This document shows positions 1 through 10,300 of a DNA stretch of 21,939 nucleotides, piece after piece (position 1 is the stretch's first letter; the number at the start of each line of letters is the position of its first letter). The position numbers were made by a program, and so were the translations under genes. The notes below the pieces were generated by a model that ran no database searches, was not told the DNA's origin, and saw nothing but the letters and a program-made list of their open reading frames with translations. The stretch comes from Paramacrobiotus richtersi (Eukaryota > Tardigrada > Eutardigrada > Parachela > Macrobiotidae): positions 1 through 21,939 of the forward strand of contig JAQGAU010001026.1 of the NCBI GenBank assembly GCA_034698045.1, given 5' to 3'.

Positions 1-161
1 TGCACAGCATCCTCTGGCAGATCCCGTTTCGGTGGACGAATGGAACGACGGCCACGGGAGGGAGCAATCCCTAAGGTGGAGGAGCCAGAAACGGGCTCTG
101 ATCCCTCGGAAACCGGCTGGTCAGGTTTGTCACTGCTGATTGAAGAGCTAGCGGAGGCCAT
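1..161 (-). CDS. N-terminus of a gene running off the left edge; BET-like linker motif
   Basis: The reverse strand opens with ATG at 161-159, preceded in frame by a TAA a few codons upstream, and stays open for 53 codons to the window edge. The first ~35 residues are Ser/Pro/Glu-rich and look disordered; then comes SRGRRSIRPPKRDLPEDAV. From family knowledge, the stretch just before the second bromodomain of BET proteins (BRD2/3/4, fs(1)h) carries a similar R-x-x-[RK]PP[RK][RK]D[LV]P signature, so a bromodomain may follow outside the window. That would put a BD2-like domain very near the N-terminus, unlike two-bromodomain BET proteins. No domain is inside the window, so the family is an inference from about 15 residues. 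Gene likely real; identity uncertain. Confidence 0.55.
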   Translation of the reverse strand, partial: MASASSSISSDKPDQPVSEGSEPVSGSSTLGIAPSRGRRSIRPPKRDLPEDAV

Positions 162-1619
162 TTTTAAACAATGAACTAATTATGTACACAAGAGCAAGAG
201 CTGTCTTCTTCAGATAACAGTCAAACTGACGTCCAACAGATTACAGAAGCAGAGTAAACTGACCAAGTCACCAAACAGTCTCAGTTTCTGTAGGTGTCAG
301 GAAACACTGTAAAGTGTAAATGCTAAAACTGTAACACAGTAAAAAGCCAGATATAGATAAGGTCCATAATGTTTAGAAAGCAAATCCCTAAACACAAATA
401 AAAGTCGAAAGAAACGGAAAAGAACAAAGGTCGTTTGGTCGTGGAGACCGCCGATCGCGAATGAATGAGGTGAGCAAATGAAAACTATACGTAAAAATCG
501 AAAGTCGAGAACACGTAACATGTTACATGTGACATGTAACAGTAGTGAAAGATGAAACAACGTCGAAGTCGAAGTACGAATAGTGCTACGCATCAAAAAG
601 TCACATTTCCTGTGACGTTTGCCGTACTGTATGTGCGAGCGTTTCGCAATGATTTCCCCGCTGCACGAATCACCGGAAGCGCTAATTAAACAGATTAGTC
701 TCGAGAAGTTACCAAACAAAAAAGAAAATCAGATACGTTGGTCTGACTTCAAAATAATAAACTGACCAGCTCTACATAAACTATTCCTTGAAATTTGGTT
801 CTAAATCACATATTCACGAACGTGCTAATTCGTACACATAATTGTGACATATCCCATAATATAGATATTGTTATGAATTCGTGTATGTCGTAATAATTAC
901 TGCTGCCGCAAAGACAAAGCAAAAAAACCGCGGTCGCATTGAAGACTTTCTTCGCAATGTGCATAAGAGCTTGAATTTCGACGAAGTGTCTTAATTATAT
1001 ACCAGTAATCAATAAAAAAAACCAATTCGCCGACGCGAAGGCCATGATCGACTGATCGTAGTCTGTTAATCTGTACTTGTTTTATTAGCAATTCGTGACA
1101 TGCATATTGTGCATACGAACAGGTTGAGACGATGGCATAATGTCTGTTAATTTGGTTACCGTAGAAACAAGTTCGATCTCAGCTGGAAATTCCCAAACTC
1201 TACGCTCGAAAAAATGTACGGATGCATTATGCATAGTTATAAATTATGAAGAACAGATAGGAAATCTTGCAACTTTTGATTGTTCTTCTTTTTTGTTATG
1301 AAGTTTTTATATATATGCGCACTTCCATAATATTATAACGTTTGCTAATGTCCGGTTTATTTGTTCATCTTGTGATCGATTTAGCAACTGCATCATCATT
1401 GTGCAAATCGATCCTTTGATGCACATTGCTGCATGCGACTGAGATGACATTTGTTTTCGAATTTTTTGCAAACTGGCATGCTTATGAAAATTTTAATTGA
1501 ATTAATTCGGAGCGCCGAATAATTTACGACTTGCTGTCGTTGATGTTGAAATCGTTTTTGCCTCACGGGAAATCTTCCGTAAAACACTTCTTACTTGTTA
1601 GTAATTATTATTATTACCG
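162..1619. other. Divergent intergenic region between the BET-like gene and the 1620 gene
   Basis: About 1.46 kb of AT-rich sequence between two head-to-head start codons, so it should hold both promoters and 5' UTRs. Open frames here are short and lack coding character. The one structured element I see is a palindromic CATG cluster at 515-540. No exon supported. Confidence 0.5.
515..540. promoter_or_regulatory. Overlapping palindromes with three CATG cores at 7-bp spacing
   Basis: CATG occurs at 519, 526 and 533, exactly 7 bp apart. The sequence forms a 12-bp palindrome (515-526, GTAACATGTTAC) overlapping a second inverted repeat (522-540, arms GTTACATGT and ACATGTAAC around one base). It lies about 360 bp upstream of the BET-like start. 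A binding site for a dimeric or multimeric transcription factor is a guess from the symmetry alone. Confidence 0.3.
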
Positions 1620-3737
1620 ATGTCGATGGATACGAATGATACAATCCAGCAGCGGCCGCTAAGCGGTTCACTGCGCAGTCGACGATTCGATCAACCGTTA
1701 ACAAACTTGAACAAACTAGAAGAGTTTGCCAATATCCCGAAAGAATTTACCGACACAATTGATGCCAAGAATTTAGGATTACATCATACTGCCGACAATC
1801 AGCTGTCCATCGCACATGCTGGCGACACCCCTGGAGAAGCCCCGTCCCAAGGTCACGCTGATGAACCGATAACGCAGATCAAATACGCCATTCACACTAG
1901 TCCGCTACATCACAGTAAGAATGATGTCATTTATTGTTAACCGAAAATCAGTAGAATGATAAAATCTCAATCTCTAAGTTTTAAGACTGAAGGCATCTAA
2001 TTGTGTGCTCTGTTTACGCCTTATTAAACTGGCCATGGCAAGCGGATAAAATCTGGACATCATAAAAAAAACAAATTCGAAATGAATGGCTATGAGTCCA
2101 TATATGGACTCATAGCCATTCATTTCGAATTTGCATGTGATTTAAACTTGCGAAAATGACTGTAATATAATATAGGTATATATATATATATGTACAGGCA
2201 AACTGTTACTGATCGATTTACAACCTTTTCTATTTAATATTTTTATTAACTGTTACTAATTAATTTGGTGTAGAGTTCATACCAGGTTTGCAAACGGAGC
2301 CCTATACATATAGCTAGTTCCAAAAGTTAAGTTAATTTCTTTTATAAACTGTTGTTAAATGTTAGTAAAATGTGTCGATTAATTCCATGAACATTTATTG
2401 AACGAACAGGTACAATGTATCGATTAATTCCATGAACATTTATTGAACGAAAACAGGTACAATACTGCATTTAACGAAACAAAGTACGGGAAGGTTACTG
2501 TGATTGCGAAACAGTTCGAAATACAGTGTGTTCGTTATTCATGCGCAGCAGGAAACTTGCAGTCTGCCGGTACATCTCACAAGCTTTTCTTCTGTCTGGA
2601 GTGACCACTGCAAGTCCATCGTTACGTATATGCATCCAATCATACATAACTTAACAGAAAATTTCTTGACTTTTATACGGCTTTCATATTATTTTGTCTT
2701 CCTGTCAGGTCACAAAAGTAAACACCATGATCACCACGAGCACGCTATCCAAGCGCCGGCCCTGCCGACGTCAGCTGCCCCACCCCTTCCAGTCCAGACC
2801 TTCTCGGCGCATTATCCGACCCATTCAACCGAACGCCCATCGGATTCACTGGTCAGCAACATCGGCACCGCCTCGCATTTGGACTTACCGCCGAGTCAGC
2901 TGACAATGGACAAGAACGAAGCCTACGTGGACAACGAGGATTTGAACGAGGAAGACAAAGTTAAAGCGGCCCAATGGGCAGCCGGTGCGCTGGACAATAA
3001 GCAGAACGACTTTATGCCGGAGCTGGTTCTCAAAACGGGATTTCAAATCAGAAAATATCACCTCTGGATGCCACTGGATATTGCGGTCGATCAGCAGAAT
3101 CACCGGTTCACCTTCACTTATGCGGACAACTTCCTGGTAAAATTTGATATCACTAAATTTTTTTATAAATAAACAAAACATCGGTAGGATACATATTAAC
3201 GGTGCCCTGCATAAATACGTAAAAAGATGTTACGAAACAGGATTTAGCACGATAATGAAATAGTAATCGATTATTACATGCGGGTAGTATACTTTCGACT
3301 GTGGGACACGATGAAGTACTGATTTATTATGAAATTAATAACCATTAAAATTTTTCGTTTAAAAATTTCACAATGAATAGTTCTCGAAATACGCGAACAA
3401 GGTTTTGTGTAGTATCATTACAACAGGCTTAATCGAGGCAAAGTTAACACTGAGAAAATGCAAATGAAATTATTTGCAGCAATTATGGCAAAAACAGCCC
3501 GTCGCCCACCGAATAGATATCAACGAAGTGATGACCGAGAAGCCGCAATCCAAAAAGCATTCCCATCCGCCGGAAGAACGTGGCGATCGACTGCATTTTT
3601 CCAAACGACGAATGAATCTGATCCGCACCGACGGACAGGGAAAATATCACTTAATGGCGCCATCCAAAGAATACCGCGATAAACTACTGGATGCTATATT
3701 TCTGATGCATCATCCTACAAGCTCCACATCGTTTTGA
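1620..3737 (+). CDS. Orphan three-exon gene, 320-residue protein of unknown function
   Basis: Exons 1620-1914, 2709-3136 and 3498-3737 (TGA). Donors are A|GTAAGA and CTG|GTAAAA, acceptors CTGTCAG and AACAG; phases 1 and 0 agree across both joins and the total is 321 codons. A TAA lies in frame five codons before the ATG. I do not recognise the protein. Residues ~1-60 contain SRRFDQPLTNLNKLEEF; around residue 100 there is a His-rich patch (HKSKHHDHHEH), then a Pro/Ser-rich stretch. The middle (about 170-241) looks folded, including DKVKAAQWAAGALDN and FQIRKYHLWMPLDIAVDQQ, and the last 80 residues are basic with a second His-rich patch. No signal peptide or membrane span. The next gene is convergent, about 630 bp away. 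Exon structure is well supported; function is not. Confidence 0.72.
2072..2133. repeat. Perfect 62-bp palindrome with no spacer
   Basis: Two 31-bp arms meet directly at 2102/2103 (centre CCATATATGG) and pair at every position; the match ends at 2071/2134. It lies in the first intron of the 1620 gene. As RNA the intron would form a 31-bp hairpin; as DNA it could extrude a cruciform. It could be a fold-back miniature element or an assembly or cloning fold-back. Confidence 0.95.
2177..2191. repeat. (TA)n microsatellite
   Basis: Short alternating TA run in the first intron of the 1620 gene, between the palindrome and the tandem duplication. Confidence 0.8.
2371..2462. repeat. Two-copy tandem duplication, about 46 bp per unit
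   Basis: Unit 1 is 2371-2415 and unit 2 is 2416-2462. They differ by one substitution (G/A near the start) and a 2-nt insertion near the end. Both contain CGATTAATTCCATGAACAT and end in ACAGGTACAA. The repeat is intronic and, given the near identity, probably recent. Confidence 0.93.
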
Positions 3738-4365
3738 AGCTACTGTACAGAATAATATGATTTCCAACTTTTTCTAAATAATGGCAACTTTTGCCAGCGC
3801 TCAGTACGTAGAACTGTCACCCTGTCTCTGGGGTTTCCTCTATCTAAATACTTTATCCACGCTGTTTCCGATAATCATTGTCGTTCATTACGTGTTACGC
3901 TTCACTGTCCCACACTTTGCATAATCCGTCAGTCATTTAATTAAAGCTCTTCTGATGTCCGATACATTATTTTAGATGCAATAAATACTCACAATTGTCA
4001 ATTTAACAGAAAAATTCAGTATTCTAATGAAAATGAAACACAAGTGTTCTTTGGCAAACTACTCGAAAAAAGCCGAGAAATCTGCAGTTAACAGAAACGA
4101 AATTAAATGCACTCCTCTTACCATTTGTATTTATAACCAAAACATTTAAATGCGAAAAGCCTATCCAGAATCCCGCTGAGTTTCCCATATTTGACGCATT
4201 TGAAATCAACTTTGTCCATTCCGCATATTATAGCTACAATAAACAAGAGTCTATATATATCAGGCCGACACGTCGTTTTGTACCAGGCTTTGTAAATAAT
4301 CTATGATTAATGCTACAAATTTGCAAAATCGTACCCACCAGCGCACATCCTTCAGAATCATCACA
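3738..4365. other. Convergent intergenic region / 3' UTRs
   Basis: This 628-bp stretch lies between the stop of the 1620 gene (+) and the most distal stop of the 4366-6498 gene (-). It probably contains both 3' UTRs. Apart from a forward AATAAA at 3980, no feature is supported. Confidence 0.5.
3980..3985 (+). terminator. Candidate polyadenylation signal AATAAA
   Basis: Canonical hexamer about 240 nt after the stop of the 1620-3737 gene, the first forward one after that stop. In AT-rich sequence chance occurrence is common, so support is moderate. Confidence 0.4.
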
Positions 4366-6498
4366 TCATGGGCTTTTTCCATGAAGGTAAAAGTGTTCCA
4401 GATAGCTGTCATCAAAGCCACACATGTATGCTTCATCCGACGACGAGAAGGACATGGAGTCCATGCTATGATATTCACTATCATCCGTCTCCGATGGATT
4501 CTCTGAGTCGCCGGAGCACATAGTTTCGTGACAACACCGATTTCCTGGCAGGTTGGTGATACTGTACAAAACGACAACGAACTTAAAAACCAGTAAAATT
4601 ACAGTTAGACTGAAATATGAAAATTACGGTTAGACTGTTGCTATACATACTTCGTTGCACTAAGATATATTGATTCGTTTTAAGCCTGGTAAACTTGTGT
4701 GGTCAATAAGCAGTCAATCATTTGAGTGTCCATAATACGAATTTTCACAGTAATACAGCAGTACCTACAGTTTCACTCTATCATGCAGAGCACACCGTTG
4801 CGGCGATGGTTTCGCAGACGGTGACACCGGTGGGATTCTCGGCAGCCCACACGCATTACCGTTATACGGAACGAAAACGTTATGCGCGTCAGGAAAAAAC
4901 AGCCTAAAAAAAATGCAATGCATGACCTTCAGCAAATGCAGAAAAAGACTATCGTTTACCTCGGATCGATTGGTTCGAAAGTATTCAGCAAGACACTTTT
5001 CCGACACGCACTAGCAATGGACTCCCAGTTCCATTTATATCGTTCACACAAAAAGGTCAGATGGTATGTTTCGGGTTTCAATGACAAGCCAGCATCAGGA
5101 TAGGCTCCAGTCTTCCATCTGATTGTGGCAGTCAGCAAACCGCAGAATTCTTCTTGCGGTAGACGAGCCAGGAACATTAAACCCCGATGCTGCACCATGA
5201 ATCCGCGAAGGCCCTAATAAAGAAAGGGTAACAACCGGCTTGTGTCTCCAAATTTATGTGACGCAGTTAAAGCGATAATAACGATCAAGGCACTTGCCCG
5301 TGGCAGAAAGAGCTACTACGACAGATTTCTGGAAACAATTAGGGTAAGCCTAAAAGGTTCAATGTTATGGAAAATTAAACCATGAAAGCGAAGTTTACTG
5401 CGACCATGTTCATACACGGAAAGAATGCAAAAAGAGCAGGAAATGAAAGATCACTGCTAAAACCCTGACGTATCCTGAAGCATTCAAAAAATATACGGAT
5501 CACAAAATTAACCGTTACGTTGTGTTTGGCAAAAAGTAACATTCAACACACAATTTTCGGTCCGAAAAAGTCAAAAACGCTTGCACGAACAAAACAAGCA
5601 TTCCCAATCCGAAAGCAGTGTTACGACGATGGAATGGAAAAACATATTCGAAAACACACGCAATACAAGGAAAGAACCTAATCGTGACCACGACAGAGAC
5701 ACTTACAGTTATGCCGATATTGAGCACCTTGCAGATAATTTCCTCCCAAAACTCAATGACGTATTCCTTGAAATTGTTCTCCCATTCGCTGACAGACTGC
5801 AGGTCGATAAGCCATTTTGGGGGATTGAAGATCAGCCCATTCCATATCGGCAGCAAATCATCCAGCTGATGGACGTCAAAGCACCAGTCCCGAATGTCAG
5901 GCTTCTTCTCCGCATAAGCGGACAGCTGTTCACGGGAGCGCTGTCCCGGATGCAGTGGAACACCCTCGAAGGCTTGATTGACTTGCTGCAGCGCTAGGTA
6001 CAGCGTCTGACGATACAGATGCAGATTGCTCGGCAAATCCGAGCTATGGACCAGCGCGTTGCTTCGCAACTGCTTTGGCACACTTTCTGTAGCAGAAAAA
6101 CATTCGTTAGGACGGTTAGGTTGTCTGTTGTTTAACTCCTCGCAAAACTCGATAAGACTGACAAAATCACGGTGGAAGAGATAGGCCTTGTAGTTTAGCA
6201 GTAGGAAACTTTTACGACGAAAGTCACGAAAAACCGAAGTCAACAACGAATAAAGTGACAACATAAAAAAAGGTGGAAATATTTTTAAAAAGGACATACT
6301 ATGCTACGGTTTGGAATATGTTCTGCAGCCCCCCTTCGTCTGCATTCACATTTGCAAGGTTCCAATGGATATCATACCTGTTTTATGCGCTTGTGCCAGA
6401 AGATGTAGAAAGTGTCTGCTCAGGCATTTTTCAGGGGATTTCGGACCAGAGTCCGCCGATCGAGATCGTCCAGATTTCGGTTCTTGAGAACGTTTCAT
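4366..6498 (-). CDS. Orphan multi-exon gene, 345-residue (or 290-residue) protein
   Basis: Exons on the reverse strand: 6498-6378, 6086-5728, 5213-4960, 4903-4796 and 4561-4366 (TGA). Phases 1, 0, 2 and 2 agree at every join. The intron at 4959-4904 is only 56 nt. ATG at 6498 is the first after an in-frame stop. The fourth exon has an alternative: it can read on to a TAG at 4765, giving 290 residues; the last join uses a weak donor (CAACG|GTGTGC). I do not recognise the protein. The N-terminus (1-30) is basic, Ser-rich and probably disordered. Residues ~50-245 look helical and Trp-rich (LPIWNGLIFNPPKWLIDL, EWENNFKEYVIEFWEEI, ARLPQEEFCGLL). A Pro-rich linker follows, then an acidic Ser-rich tail (DDSEYHSMDSMSFSSSDE). 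No signal peptide or membrane segment. Exons 1-3 are strong; the 3' end is uncertain. Confidence 0.68.
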
Positions 6499-7314
6499 TG
6501 CGATCGAAAATATAAGGAGATGGGCGACTACCTTCCGGAAAATTCTCCGTAACAAAGCGTAGTGGAATAAACATCAATCGAATAACGAAATGTCAACAAG
6601 CATGTGCGTCATGCATAAAATAATAAATTGCAGAAATAGTAAATCCATTCAAAAAAACTAACTAGCACGCACCCTTGGCCTTCCACTGACTGCGGATGTG
6701 GATCAACAATCAGCACCTTTGCAATGTGTGGCAATGGAGCGCTTACCTTATAATTAGGCCATTGGCTGGAATATGTACGGGGGTGTTTTTGGTGGGTTGC
6801 GATTTCGAATGTTTCTTTTCGCTCTTACCTTACTGCGTCTGGCTATGTGCATATGTGGATCCTGTTTGTATAGAACAGGTTGTTGTATCATATCACAAAA
6901 ACTTTCTCTGCCTCGTTCCCCTAACGGAATGCAAAAATCAACTGCATTGTTTTTTGACACATATAAATTTACTACTACTGTGCTTGCCAGGGCAGACACA
7001 AGCCGGTAGAAAGTTTGAAGTGTTATCGCACCTCCACTGTGCATTGTATAACGTTAGTCTGCCAAAGCATTCTAAAGATTTTCTTCCCATCGGCGAAGAT
7101 GTCCCAAACAATATTTCATACAATTTACTAAAACATTTTTACGGTAGATCACTACATTGCGGTCAAAATCTTGGCACACTTCGCTAAAGCGCAAATAATA
7201 AACGAAAATATACATACGAGTACATAATTCACATATCAAAATCATACGCGCATTTCTTCGAAGAAACTTTGTATCGAATACGAAAATTCAGTCCAACATG
7301 GCCAAATGTAACTG
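6499..7314. other. Intergenic region between two reverse-strand genes
   Basis: About 816 bp between the last exon of the Ser-rich gene (stop at 7315) and the start codon at 6498; it should hold the 3' UTR of the former and the promoter of the latter. A forward open frame at 6696-7187 has no splice context and an odd Cys/Leu-rich composition, so I do not call it a gene. Confidence 0.45.
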
Positions 7315-10300
7315 CTACCCTTCTTCTTTTTGCCGAGAAACCATTTGATCACGCCAGTATCTAGCTATTCGCTTGATCAGTCGGTCGCGGTCAGAATGAA
7401 AACTCGCTGTTAACTTCACTTCATCTTCTTCATTGCTGAGAACCAATCGTCGGCGGGAATAATTGCGCCACAATTTCCGGGACATCGGGACCTTTAGGCG
7501 AATGTCCGCAAGCGGGAAAATGACATCCTCCTATATACAGACAAACTGTTATCGGCTGCTTTAAATTTTGATGATCAATTTCAACTGCGACCGTTAACTG
7601 CAGTCGTTACTGAACGCTAACACATACTGCGATGTTCTCTGCCAAAATAAGCAAAAAGGCGCAAAAGCTAAACGAAAAACGGCACTACATTTATTACGAA
7701 TTCTTACCAATTGTGCAATGAGGAATTTGATCTTGACCACTCCCTGGCCGACTTCAATGCGAACATGGTGCAGGGGGATTTTTGCGGCTCGGGACATCAG
7801 CTTCCACCAGCAATGGATCTCTACGACATCTTTCACCGGCTCGGGGTCAAATCGCTCGACTTCTTCTCCTGTGAAATAACATCTGAGTTCACAACAACAC
7901 TACAAGTACTAGTTGATGAATTCTCGCATATCATGGGAAGTTATAACGCTAGACCAAAAATACATCGAGGGCGCATTCACAGCCCTGAAACAAGGTGTAG
8001 AAAAGTTTCGTATAGATCGGCAAAGTGCATACAATTAACTGCGCACTCAATACAATTTTACTGCATATATGTATATTGCATTTGCATTAGTTCCAATTTA
8101 TCATATATTTCGTTCGACTATTCTGATGTAAAGAAAGAACTCTGATCCGTTTTCAGAATTTTTATTATCCCATATTCTTAACATTTCTGCAATTAATTTA
8201 CAACGCTTTGTATACGTTTTCTCAAACGCTTACTCGTACTTCATGTTGTTTTGTGAATACACGTCAAAAGAATTTTAAAAATATCGGTTTTCGATCGCAA
8301 AGACTATTGAAACAAAATCGTTCGACTGATACGTATGCATTCGTTAGCTTATAATTAAAACGCTATAGTGTCAGTTTCAAGAATGCTTAAATACATGCAT
8401 GAGTGCATGAATGCATGAGTGCATAAATACGTTAGCAAAGCATTGAGCAGTTTACCTGTTTTCTGCAGATCCACTTCCGCCAGCATTTCTGTCTGTGCTG
8501 TGGCATCCCCTCCCGAATTAGGCTCCTCATCATCCGTCGGCGGCTCCGAGAACACTACACGGGCGGTCGAGATCCCTACCGAACTCGACTGGCTACTAGT
8601 AATCGATGCGGTGTCTGTTGTATCCGGAATCTTCACGCTGATCAGAGCGTTCATAACCGAAGAGACTTCGGAATTCAAATCCGAAGTGGATGATGCTCGA
8701 GACGGTGCATTTTCCACAATATTACAGCCGTGAGATAGTTGGTCGGGTTCAGATTCACTGAAATTAGCATACTCTGTAACAGCGATGGATCTGAAGGAGT
8801 TTCTGGCGGTAATCGTTTTCTCCATGCTCTGATATGAGTCCATGCTGCACAGGGATGCCAAGTCCGAATCAGACGACTTTCGGGATTTGACCGTGCCTTT
8901 CGTTATAATCCGCGCGATAATATTGGATTTGGATGATATTCCTGAGGCGCTTTCGTTCGTAACGGTGGTTTTTATGATATCAGGTTTCGATGGCTTTCTG
9001 GAGGGAAGTGTTTCCATCATGTTGTGGTACGAAGACGCGCTACATAGCGATGATAGATCACAACCGGATGATTTTCGCGAAACTGCTAGCTTCACGATAA
9101 CACTGGATTTGGATGCCTTTCTTCGTGCAGACTGTACAGCAGTTGAAACCTCCGTCACTGCAGTCGATTCCGAATGTTTTCTGGAAAGGGTTTCCTCGTT
9201 TGTGCTGCGAGACGAAGTCACACTACAGATCGATGCAACATCTGAACTTGATGATTTTGGGCGCGACGCGATGAACTGTACATCTTCCTCCATAACAACA
9301 TCAGTTCCGAATGCAAAATTGTTATTTGCTTCAACAGCCGGCGGTTCCAGAACAGCATTGAATTTCGAGGATTTCCTGGAAACCGGCTTGTCTCCAATGC
9401 TGCATTCCGACTTCACGCCGCAAAGGGATGATGTTCTGTCGACACCTCTAGCTGCAAGAAAAGATCTTTAGCTTATAATTAAAACGCTATAGTGTCAGTT
9501 TCAAGAATTTTACAAGCGTTTACCTGCCTGCGGATGCGGTGTTCGACTTTCTTGTCAACGGAATCAGGATTTCTTGCACAATTTGGGTCATTTCTACGAC
9601 AGCTTTCACGGACGATACGCTGCTGCTAGCGCTAACTACAGGAGTAAAATGACCGCTCACTGATGCCGACCGGCAAAGACTGCTTCCATCTGCATCGCGC
9701 TTGAATGCCAAATTCTCGCTGCTGGCACCGGTAATGCTGTAATCTTCGATATCGCCCACAAAATTCAATTCCTTGGAATCAGTCCGTGTTGGCACAGACA
9801 GCTTGACATGGGCAGAAAAACTGTTCGAAACAATCGGATTTATGTCCACATTGCTCTGTATCTTATCAACTGCAGGTAGCGTTTCATCGCCTGTTTGCGG
9901 CAAAATAGTGTTTGATTGGTTGTTTTGCGCACTTTCTGCATCAGAAAATGCCGTATCCCCTGGCTCAAAGATGTCTGAATAGGGCTGCAGCAAGTCATTG
10001 CAGATGGATGCGGTTAACGTGTCCACACTTTCCCGACTCTAAAACCATCAAACAAATTAGAAAAACCATGTTCCTCCAATATCGTAGTGCTGGCGAGTAA
10101 TTTTAGCGAACTCTTGTTGACGTATCAATTATCAGTACAGCAATTTATACATGCAGTAGGCTGTACCATAAGGCAGCTATGTATGCCGAACAAGAAAACA
10201 TTCACAGAATTAGCCTATAACGGCGAATGAAAACACAGCAAAATCAGTTATTTCGAATCGTTCAAACTACTGCGAACCGGTATGCGAAATGGCAAAGAAC

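Noticed and set aside
4765-5213. BTG/Tob-like reading of exons 3-4 (AYPDAG..., FEPIDPR...)
   Set aside because: Only scattered residues resemble BTG boxes A and B; the N-terminal BTG helix region and the WVDPxEV core are missing.
5581-5997. Forward open frame overlapping exon 2 of the 4366-6498 gene
   Set aside because: The reverse strand gives phase-consistent exons with good splice sites across four joins, so the forward frame is a shadow.
6696-7187. Forward open frame of 163 codons between two reverse genes
   Set aside because: Odd Cys/Leu-rich composition, no domain and no splice context; probably chance.
8842-9471. Forward open frame of 209 codons antisense to the Ser-rich repeat exon
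   Set aside because: It mirrors the repeat exon, has no splice signals of its own, and its hydrophobic-acidic composition is what the reverse complement of Ser/Arg codons yields.
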